Shown: positions 24,843 to 31,727 of the stretch, piece by piece
Numbering within the stretch: the first letter of the stretch is position 1
Layout: each line of letters starts with the position of its first letter
Assembly: GCF_000333275.1 (NCBI RefSeq)
Contig: NZ_BACU01000179.1
Span: 1-40,697, forward strand
Reading direction: 5' to 3'
From: Azospirillum sp. B4
GTDB taxonomy: Bacteria > Pseudomonadota > Alphaproteobacteria > Azospirillales > Azospirillaceae
Length of the DNA stretch: 40,697 nt
The notes under the pieces: generated by a model
Told to the model about the DNA's origin: nothing
Seen by the model: the letters and a program-made list of their open reading frames with translations, nothing else
Database searches by the model: none
Position numbers and translations under genes: made by a program

Positions 24843-26153
24843 ATGGCGCCCATGGCCCCTGTGAAATCGCCCCTCCCCCCTCGTCAGAACCGTGCGTCCA
24901 TGGTCATCATCGGCGTTCTATTTTTCATCTTTGGCTTCGTCACCTGGCTGAACGGCCCGCTCATCACGTTCGTGAAGCTGGCCTTCACCTTGGATGACGT
25001 GAACGCCTTCCTCATCCCCATGGTCTTCTATCTGTCCTACCTTTTTCTTTCCCTGCCCTCGTCCTGGGTCTTGCGGCGCACGGGCATGAAGAAGGGGATG
25101 GGGGCGGGCCTGTTCGTCATGGCCATCGGCGCCCTGGTCTTCGGTGAATGCGCCACGATTCGGATCTACCCCGGCGCGCTGGCCGGCCTGTTCATCATCG
25201 GCGCCGGGCTGTCGCTGCTGCAGACGGCCGCCAACCCCTACATCAGCATCCTGGGGCCCATCGACAGCGCCGCCCAGCGCATCGCCGTCATGGGCATCTG
25301 CAACAAGGTGGCGGGCATGCTGGCGCCGGTGGCCATCGGCGCGCTGGTGCTGAGCGGCATCGACACCCTGGACCAGCGGGTGAAGGACGCGCCGACGCCG
25401 GAGGCGCGGGAACTGCTGCTGTCCGCCTTCGCCGCCAAGATCCACCTGCCCTACCTGGCCATGGCGGTCTTGCTGGCGCTGCTGGCCGTCTGGGTCGTCC
25501 GCTCCCCCCTGCCGGAGATTTCAGCCGACTCAAACGCTGGCGACGGCTCGGCGGACGACAACGCCCCGCCGCTGACCCGCATCCCGCATCTGTGGCTGGG
25601 CGTTCTGTGCCTGTTCCTCTATGTCGGTGTGGAGGTGATGGCCGGCGACGCCATCGGCACCTACGGCCACGGCTTCGACCTGCCGCTGGACGAGACCAAG
25701 TTCTTCACCTCCTTCACCCTGGCGGCCATGCTGGCGGGGTATCTGGGCGGCCTAGTCCTCATCCCCCGCGTGCTGTCGCAGGAACGCTACCTGGCCCTGT
25801 CCGCGGCCCTGGGCGTGGTGCTGACCATCGCGGCCTATGCCACGCAGGGCTACGCCTCCGTCGCCTGCGTGGCGGCGCTGGGCTTCGCCAACGCCATGAT
25901 GTGGCCCGCGATCTTTCCCCTGGGTATCCACGGCCTGGGCCGGCACACCGAGATCGGGTCGGCCCTGATGGTCATGGGCATCGCCGGCGGCGCCGTCCTG
26001 CCGCAGCTGTTCGTGCAGTTGAAGCAGCATTTCCCTTTCCAGGCCGTGTTCCTCGCCCTGATGGCGCCGGCCTACCTCTACATCCTGTTCTTCGCGCTCC
26101 ACGGCCACCGGGTCGGCCGCAAGGCCGCCGTCCAGGCCCCCTCCCTCGCCTGA
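24843..26153 (+). CDS. nagP: GlcNAc/sugar MFS transporter (NagP/FucP family)
   Basis: This inner-membrane major facilitator permease of 436 residues is predicted to import N-acetylglucosamine by proton symport. About 12 hydrophobic segments are visible, beginning with VIIGVLFFIFGFVTWLNGPL. TAANPYISILGP is typical of the FucP/NagP/glucose-galactose permease group, and GDAIGTYG and the late WPAIFPLGIHGLG also match it. The start is the ATG at 24843 or the one at 24852; AAGG at 24839 fits the latter better. It leads a run with the GlcNAc kinase 28 nt downstream, and GlcNAc as substrate is inferred from the three following genes. Confidence 0.9.
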   Translation: MAPMAPVKSPLPPRQNRASMVIIGVLFFIFGFVTWLNGPLITFVKLAFTLDDVNAFLIPMVFYLSYLFLSLPSSWVLRRTGMKKGMGAGLFVMAIGALVFGECATIRIYPGALAGLFIIGAGLSLLQTAANPYISILGPIDSAAQRIAVMGICNKVAGMLAPVAIGALVLSGIDTLDQRVKDAPTPEARELLLSAFAAKIHLPYLAMAVLLALLAVWVVRSPLPEISADSNAGDGSADDNAPPLTRIPHLWLGVLCLFLYVGVEVMAGDAIGTYGHGFDLPLDETKFFTSFTLAAMLAGYLGGLVLIPRVLSQERYLALSAALGVVLTIAAYATQGYASVACVAALGFANAMMWPAIFPLGIHGLGRHTEIGSALMVMGIAGGAVLPQLFVQLKQHFPFQAVFLALMAPAYLYILFFALHGHRVGRKAAVQAPSLA

Positions 26154-26181
26154 TCCTCATCGCTTCGTCCGAAAAAAGCTC

Positions 26182-27081
26182 ATGACATCCGATCACTACT
26201 ATCTGGGCGTCGACGGCGGCGGCACCAAATGCCGTGCCCGCCTGCGCGCCTCCGACGGCACGCTGCTGGGTGAGGGCCTGGGTGGCCCCGCCAACATCCG
26301 CCTGGGGCTGGACCGCGCCTGGGCCAGCATCCTGGAAGCCATCCGCGCCGCCCTGGCCCAGGCCGGCCTGGACGCCGGCGCCTTCCCCCGGCTGCATGTC
26401 GGCATGGGGCTGGCCGGCATCGTGACGTCGGCGGATGGCGTCCGCACCCGCGCCGCGGCCCCCGCCTTCGCCAGCCTGTCCGCCGAGACGGACGCCCATA
26501 CCGCCTGCCTGGGCGCCTTTTCCGGCCAGGACGGCGCCATCCTGATCGCCGGCACCGGCAGTGCCGGCTATGCCCTGATCGGCGGGCGGGGCCATGCCGT
26601 CGGCGGCTGGGGCTTCGAGGTGTCGGATGAGGGCAGCGGCGCCGCCATTGGCCGCGAGGCCATCCGCGTGGCCTTGCGCGCGCACGACAGCCTGGCCCCG
26701 GAAACCGGCTTGACCCGCCAGATCCGGCAGCGGCTGGGCGGTTCGCCAGCCGCCATCGTCTCCTGGGTGAACGACGCCGGCCCCGCCGACTATGGCCATC
26801 TCGCCCCGGATGTCCTGGCCCACGCCGCCAGGGGTGACCTTGTCGCCTGCACCATCCTCTCCAAGGCGGCCAGGGAACTGGAGACCTACATCCGCCACCT
26901 GCACGCCCTGGGGGCCGCCCGCCTGTGCCTGATGGGCGGCATGGCCGCCCCGCTGACCCCCTGGCTCAGCCCCTGGGCCCGCTCCTTGCTGGTCGCGCCG
27001 GAGGGCGATGCCCTGGAAGGCGCCTTGCTGATGGCCCGCCAAAACATCCCATCCCCCATTGCCAAGAGCGCCCTGCCATGA
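26182..27081 (+). CDS. nagK: N-acetylglucosamine kinase, BadF/BadG/BcrA/BcrD ATPase family
   Basis: This cytoplasmic sugar kinase of 299 residues is predicted to make GlcNAc-6-phosphate from imported GlcNAc and ATP. The N-terminal phosphate loop GVDGGGTKCRA, the motif LIAGTGSAGYAL, and WGFEVSDEGSGAAIGREA are characteristic of GlcNAc kinases of the BadF family. Length is normal. The ribosome binding site is weak (GAAAAAAG before the ATG). The stop overlaps the next start as ATGA, which suggests translational coupling to the deaminase. Glucosamine is another possible substrate. Confidence 0.9.
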   Translation: MTSDHYYLGVDGGGTKCRARLRASDGTLLGEGLGGPANIRLGLDRAWASILEAIRAALAQAGLDAGAFPRLHVGMGLAGIVTSADGVRTRAAAPAFASLSAETDAHTACLGAFSGQDGAILIAGTGSAGYALIGGRGHAVGGWGFEVSDEGSGAAIGREAIRVALRAHDSLAPETGLTRQIRQRLGGSPAAIVSWVNDAGPADYGHLAPDVLAHAARGDLVACTILSKAARELETYIRHLHALGAARLCLMGGMAAPLTPWLSPWARSLLVAPEGDALEGALLMARQNIPSPIAKSALP

Positions 27082-28124
27082 CCACCCCCGTCATCCCCCC
27101 TATGGCCCCCCTGATGGCCCGTGAGGCCGCCGAAACCCCGGATGCCCTGCGCCGGCAGATCGACCGGTGCGCCCCGATGTTCCAGGAGTTGGGCGACCGC
27201 CTGCGCCGCCAGGCCCCCCGCTTCGTCGTGACCGGCGCCCGCGGCAGCAGCGACCACGCCGCGACCTACGGCAAATACCTGATCGAAACCCGGTTGGGCC
27301 TGCCCGTGGCCTCCATCGGCCCCTCCGTGGTGTCGCTCTACCAGACGCCCCTGCATCTGAAGGACGGGCTGTACATCGCCGTGTCGCAGTCCGGGCGCAG
27401 CCCCGACCTGCTGCGCCTGACGGAAACGGCCAAGGCCGGCGGCGCCCTGACCGTCGCCTTCGTGAATGACGAGACGTCGCCCCTGTTCCAGATGGCGGAC
27501 GTGGCCATCCCGCTGTGCGCCGGCCCGGAAAAAAGCGTCGCGGCGACGAAGTCCTATCTCACCTCCCTCTTCGCCTTCCTGCAGATGGTCGCGCACTGGA
27601 AAGCCGACCCGGCCCTGCTGGCCACGGTGGCCGACGCGCCCGGCTGGCTGGAGCGGGCGACGGACCTGGACTGGTATCCCGGCCTGTCCCATCTGGCGGC
27701 GGTGCGCGGCCTGTATGTCATCGGCCGGGGCCTGGGGGCCGCGGCGGCCCAGGAAATGGCCTTGAAGTGCAAGGAAACCAGCCGCCTGCATGCCGACGCC
27801 TTCAGCGCGGCCGAGGTCATCCACGGCCCCCTGGCCCTGGTGGGGCCGGAATTCCCCGTCCTGGCGCTGACACAGGATGACGCCACCCTTGCCCCCACCC
27901 GCGACGCCATCCGCCGCATGGTGGGCCTGGGCGCGCCCGTGCTGTCCACGGCGGTGGACATCCCGGGCGTCGTGCCGCTGCCCACGGTGGCCGGTGTGCC
28001 GGCGGAGTTGGCCCCCCTGACGGCGGTGCAGAGCTTCTACATGGGCATCCACCGCATCGCCACCGAGCGGGGCCTGAACCCCGACGTGCCCCCCAACCTG
28101 GCCAAGGTGACGGAGACGGTCTGA
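27078..28124 (+). CDS. nagBII: SIS-domain glucosamine-6-phosphate deaminase (NagB-II type)
   Basis: This enzyme should convert glucosamine-6-phosphate to fructose-6-phosphate and ammonia. The 348 residues contain two SIS domains (about 35-170 and 205-330). FVVTGARGSSDHAATYGKY and VSQSGRSPDLL bind the sugar phosphate in the first, and the later SAAEVIHGPLALV matches the deaminase/isomerase group. There is no glutamine amidotransferase domain, which separates it from GlmS. The start is the ATG at 27078 overlapping the kinase stop; a longer open frame upstream is a shadow of the kinase gene. NagB-II is a known non-orthologous replacement of classical NagB in proteobacteria. Confidence 0.9.
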   Translation: MTTPVIPPMAPLMAREAAETPDALRRQIDRCAPMFQELGDRLRRQAPRFVVTGARGSSDHAATYGKYLIETRLGLPVASIGPSVVSLYQTPLHLKDGLYIAVSQSGRSPDLLRLTETAKAGGALTVAFVNDETSPLFQMADVAIPLCAGPEKSVAATKSYLTSLFAFLQMVAHWKADPALLATVADAPGWLERATDLDWYPGLSHLAAVRGLYVIGRGLGAAAAQEMALKCKETSRLHADAFSAAEVIHGPLALVGPEFPVLALTQDDATLAPTRDAIRRMVGLGAPVLSTAVDIPGVVPLPTVAGVPAELAPLTAVQSFYMGIHRIATERGLNPDVPPNLAKVTETV

Positions 28125-28125
28125 C

Positions 28126-29298
28126 ATGCGCCACCTTCTGACGGGGGCCCGGCTGTTCACCGGCGACGTGATGCTGGACGATCACGCCCTGCTGCTGGAC
28201 GGGCCCGACATCCTGGACATCGTGCCCGACGTCGCCAGCGTGGCGGGGGCCGCCCGGCTGCCCCTGCCAGAGGGCAGCCTGCTGGCCCCCGGCTTCATCG
28301 ATACCCAGGTCAACGGCGGCGGCGGCGTGCTTTTCAACGACACGCCCACCGTGGCCGGCGCCCTGGCCATCGCCGCCGCCCACCGGCGTTTCGGCACCAC
28401 GGCGCTGCTGCCCACCGTCATCACCGATGACATGAACACGATGATGATCGCGGCGGAGGCCGCGGCCGAGGCGGCGGCGGTACCAGGCAGCGGCATCATC
28501 GGCGTCCACCTGGAAGGCCCCTTCCTCAACCCCACGCGGCGCGGCGTGCATAAGGAAGGCCACATCCGCCGCCCCAATGGGGTGGATCTGGACCGGCTTT
28601 GCGCCCTGCCCCGCCATTTCGGCGACCTGGGCCGCGTGCTGCTGACCTTGGCGCCTGAACAGGTGGACGATGCCGACATCGCCCGCCTGGTGCGCGCCGG
28701 GGTGATCCTGGCGGGCGGCCATTCCGCCGCCAGCCATGAACGCACACAGGCCGCCCTGCGCGCCGGCCTGCGCGGCTTCACGCACCTGTTCAACGCCATG
28801 CCGCCCATCAGCAACCGGACGCCGGGCATCGCCCTGGCCGCCATGACCGCCAAGGACGCCTGGTGCGGCCTGATCGTCGATGGCGTGCACGTCCATCCCG
28901 ACCTGCTGGCGCTGGCCCTGGCCGCCAAACCCCGAGGCAAGATGATGCTGGTCACCGACGCCATGCCCCCCACCGGCACCGACGCCACCACCTTCACCCT
29001 GTATGGCGAGCGCATCCACCGCCGCGACGGGCGCCTGGTGACGGACGACGGCGTGCTGGCCGGCGCCGACATCGACATGGCGCAGGCGGTACGCAACGCC
29101 ACGCGCCTGCTGGGCTTGGAATTGGAGGAGGCCTTGCGAATGGCGTCGCTCTATCCCGCGCGATTCCTGGGCATGGATGGGCGGCTGGGGCAACTGGCCG
29201 CCGGCTTCCAGGCCGACCTGGTGCTGCTGGACACGCACCAGCATGTCCTGGGCACCTGGGTCGCCGGTCAGCGGGACGGCACGGCCACGGTCGGCTGA
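28126..29298 (+). CDS. nagA: N-acetylglucosamine-6-phosphate deacetylase
   Basis: This amidohydrolase-superfamily enzyme deacetylates GlcNAc-6-phosphate to glucosamine-6-phosphate, the step before the deaminase. The 390 residues show the family signature in order: PGFIDTQVNGGGG, GVHLEGPFLNP (metal-binding Glu), GGHSAAS and THLFNAM (metal-binding His residues), DGVHVHP, and LVTDAMPP (catalytic Asp). Length is standard. The gene begins 1 nt after the deaminase stop and ends the GlcNAc operon. No hairpin terminator is visible downstream. Confidence 0.95.
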   Translation: MRHLLTGARLFTGDVMLDDHALLLDGPDILDIVPDVASVAGAARLPLPEGSLLAPGFIDTQVNGGGGVLFNDTPTVAGALAIAAAHRRFGTTALLPTVITDDMNTMMIAAEAAAEAAAVPGSGIIGVHLEGPFLNPTRRGVHKEGHIRRPNGVDLDRLCALPRHFGDLGRVLLTLAPEQVDDADIARLVRAGVILAGGHSAASHERTQAALRAGLRGFTHLFNAMPPISNRTPGIALAAMTAKDAWCGLIVDGVHVHPDLLALALAAKPRGKMMLVTDAMPPTGTDATTFTLYGERIHRRDGRLVTDDGVLAGADIDMAQAVRNATRLLGLELEEALRMASLYPARFLGMDGRLGQLAAGFQADLVLLDTHQHVLGTWVAGQRDGTATVG

Positions 29299-29456
29299 TC
29301 CCCGGCCGCGCTCAACTTATATTTTATATCTTATCTACTATACAGTAGTGCTGTGAATTTTCTTTGCCGCAGTCCAAATGTTCGTTGTGTCTCTGACAGC
29401 GGTGTCTCATCATGGCCCGGAAAAGAAATTTAATTTGAATAAGAGAACCCGGCCGC
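29299..29456 (+). promoter_or_regulatory. Upstream region of the ROK repressor with candidate operators
   Basis: This AT-rich 158-nt gap contains three small symmetric or repeated elements. CTACT-ATAC-AGTAG is a perfect dyad at 29335-29348. TGACAGCGGTGTCT (29394-29407) is close to the LacI/NagR-type pattern TGACAnCGnTGTCA. GTGTCTC is repeated with 15-nt spacing at 29387-29393 and 29402-29408. TTTAATTTG at 29429-29437 also occurs upstream of the GlcNAc operon. Promoter boxes could not be placed with confidence. Confidence 0.4.
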
Positions 29457-30683
29457 ATGCAGCCGCCCCTAAGCCACCAGCAGGCAGAGCTTCACCCCAC
29501 CATGGGGGCCAGCCTTTCCGGCACGAACCTGGAACGGGCCGGCGATCATAACCAGCGGGTCATGCTGCAAGCCATCCGTGTCGGCGGTCCCCTGACCCGG
29601 GCCGACCTGGGGCGGCTAACCGGCCTGACCCCGCCGGCCATCGCCAACATCACCCGGCGCCTGCTGAACGAAAGTCTCATCCTCGAGGTGGGGCTGCTGC
29701 ACGGCACGCGGGGCCAGCCGGCCATGCGCCTGGCTATCAACCCGGACGGCTGCTTCGCCATCGGCGTCAACGTCGACCGTGACCATGTGACCCTGGTGGT
29801 CCTGGACCTGCTGGGCCAAGTGCGCCATCGCGCCGTGCTCGAAATGGACTTTCCACCGCCCGAGGCCGTCGCCGCCTTTTTCAAGGACCAGATCGACGCT
29901 CTGGTGCGCGGCCAGGCCTTTCCCCGCGACCGCATCATCGGCATCGGCGTGGCGCTGCCTGACGATCTGGGCCGGGTGAACCCGCCCAATCGGCCGACCC
30001 GCTTCGAGACCTGGAGCACAACGGACATCCCCGACCTGTTCATGGCCGCCCTGCCCCTGCCGGTCTTCGTGGAAAACGACGCCGCGGCCGCCGCCTTGGG
30101 CGAATTGCAGTTCGGCCATGGTCTGCGCGACCCCAGCTTCTTCTACGTCCTGATCAACCAGGGCCTGGGCGGCGGCATCGTCATCGACGGGCAATATTAC
30201 AGGGGCGCCCAGGGCCGAAGCGGGGAGTTGGGGTTCCTGCCCATCATCTCCCCCCGCACCCCGGCCCGCACGCTGGAGGAAGCGGTCTCGCTATCGGCCC
30301 TGTACGCCTTCCTGGCCGCGCGCGGACGCACCGTCACCCGACCGGAGCAATTGCTGGACCTGGACGTCGTCGGCCAGCAATTGCTGAACGATTGGCTGGA
30401 TCTGGCGGCCGAACTGCTGGCCACGCCCATCGTGGCGGTCAGTTGCCTGGTGAATCCGGAAGCCGTGTTTTTCGGTGGACGCCTGCCGGCGCCCCTGATC
30501 GACCGCCTGGCGCTGATGATCAACGACCGGCTGCGGGCGCACTCCGGCGCCGTGCCGGTCATCGTGCCCGTCCGGCGCGCGGCCACCGCCATCGACGCCC
30601 CCGCCGTGGGGGCCGCCCTGCTGCCATTCAATGACCGGCTGCTTCCCAGCCGCACCACGCTGAGGAAGACGGCCGCCGATTGA
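29457..30683 (+). CDS. ROK-family transcriptional regulator (NagC-like)
   Basis: This cytoplasmic repressor of 408 residues is likely to sense a sugar or sugar phosphate released from N-glycans. A winged helix-turn-helix occupies about residues 30-80 (GGPLTRADLGRLTGLTPPAI is the HTH core). The ROK sensor domain follows, with FAIGVNVDRDHVTLVVLD and VENDAAAAALGE. The zinc-binding CxCGxxGCxE signature present in the neighbouring ROK kinase is absent; the equivalent stretch reads GELGFLPIISPRTPA. Several in-frame starts exist near the N-terminus (29457, 29502), and the first is used here. Its position between the GlcNAc operon and the kinase makes it the likely local regulator. Confidence 0.88.
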   Translation: MQPPLSHQQAELHPTMGASLSGTNLERAGDHNQRVMLQAIRVGGPLTRADLGRLTGLTPPAIANITRRLLNESLILEVGLLHGTRGQPAMRLAINPDGCFAIGVNVDRDHVTLVVLDLLGQVRHRAVLEMDFPPPEAVAAFFKDQIDALVRGQAFPRDRIIGIGVALPDDLGRVNPPNRPTRFETWSTTDIPDLFMAALPLPVFVENDAAAAALGELQFGHGLRDPSFFYVLINQGLGGGIVIDGQYYRGAQGRSGELGFLPIISPRTPARTLEEAVSLSALYAFLAARGRTVTRPEQLLDLDVVGQQLLNDWLDLAAELLATPIVAVSCLVNPEAVFFGGRLPAPLIDRLALMINDRLRAHSGAVPVIVPVRRAATAIDAPAVGAALLPFNDRLLPSRTTLRKTAAD

Positions 30684-30824
30684 CCGCATTAATTATTTCA
30701 TTTTGCCTTTTTAATGGTATGGTTCCCTTAGGGGAGATACTGAAAAAGGCCTGGGGATAAGGGCACGGCCCTGAACGCGCTTCCCATCCATCCGTGTCCA
30801 GCTGGCCTGCGAGAGGGCTTACGC
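30684..30824 (+). promoter_or_regulatory. AT-rich gap before the ROK kinase, probable promoter
   Basis: This 141-nt gap contains ATTAATTATTTCATTTTG and TTTTTAATGGTATGG at 30688-30723, far more AT-rich than the surrounding DNA. It probably holds the promoter of the kinase and unknown-enzyme pair. The ATTAAT motif resembles those upstream of the GH29 gene at 36223. No terminator hairpin for the repressor gene was recognised. Confidence 0.4.
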
Positions 30825-31727
30825 ATGATTCAAATCGGGGTCGACTTTGGCGGCACGAAGATCGAGGCCGCCGCCCTGGATCTCAACGGCCGTTTCCTGT
30901 CGCGGCTGCGCGAACCCAACCCGGGCAGCTATGACGCCGCCATCGCCACCATCTGCCGCCTGATCCATAGGGTGGAGGCGGAAGCGGGCACGCAGGGCAC
31001 CGTGGGGATCGGCGTCCCAGGCTCGATTTCCCCGCAGACCGGCCTCATGCGCAACGCCAATTCCGTTTGGCTGAACGGCCGCGTCTTTCACAGCGATGTC
31101 GCCGCCGCCCTGGGCCGTGAGGTCAGGGTCGCCAATGACGCCAACTGCCTGGCCCTGTCCGAGGCCGTGGATGGTGCCGCCGCCGGCGCGCGCATCGCCT
31201 TCGCCGTCATCCTCGGCACCGGCTGTGGCAGCGGTCTTGTGATCGATGGCCGCCTGATCGAGGGTGCCAACGGACTGGCCGGGGAATTGGGCCACATCTC
31301 TTTGCCCTGGCCCAAGGCGGATGAGGTGCCGGCGCCCGACTGCTGGTGCGGGCAGAAGGGATGCCTGGAAACCTGGGTCTCCGGCACCGGTTTGAGCCGG
31401 GAGTTCAAGGTCGTCACCGGCCGCGCGCTGGATGCCGAAACCATCATCCAGAGCATGCGCCGCAAGGAGCCGGAGGCCGTCGCCGCCTTTGACCGCTTCA
31501 TCGACCGTCTGGGCCGGGGCCTGGCCCTGGTCAGCAACATCGTCGACCCGGACGTCTTCGTCTTCGGCGGTGGCCTGTCCAACGTCACCGAAATCTACGA
31601 CCGGCTGGCAGGCGCCATCCGGCCCTACCTCTTCACCGATGTCTGGGAAGCGAAACTGGTCCCGGCCCGGTGGGGTGATTCCTCCGGCGTGCGCGGCGCC
31701 GCCCGACTGTGGGAACGCACGCTGTAA
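30825..31727 (+). CDS. ROK-family sugar kinase (fructokinase/mannokinase-like)
   Basis: This 300-residue cytoplasmic kinase should phosphorylate a hexose at O6. It has the ATP-binding DFGGTKIEAAALD, the catalytic VANDANCLALSE (Asp), LGTGCGSGLVIDGRLIEGAN, the GELGH motif, and the zinc site CWCGQKGCLE, all typical of E. coli Mak/NagK-like ROK kinases. There is no DNA-binding domain. Because GlcNAc already has a dedicated kinase here, mannose from GH92, GH125 and GH2 is the most likely substrate (inference). The stop overlaps the next start as TAATG, coupling it to the unknown exported protein. Confidence 0.87.
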   Translation: MIQIGVDFGGTKIEAAALDLNGRFLSRLREPNPGSYDAAIATICRLIHRVEAEAGTQGTVGIGVPGSISPQTGLMRNANSVWLNGRVFHSDVAAALGREVRVANDANCLALSEAVDGAAAGARIAFAVILGTGCGSGLVIDGRLIEGANGLAGELGHISLPWPKADEVPAPDCWCGQKGCLETWVSGTGLSREFKVVTGRALDAETIIQSMRRKEPEAVAAFDRFIDRLGRGLALVSNIVDPDVFVFGGGLSNVTEIYDRLAGAIRPYLFTDVWEAKLVPARWGDSSGVRGAARLWERTL

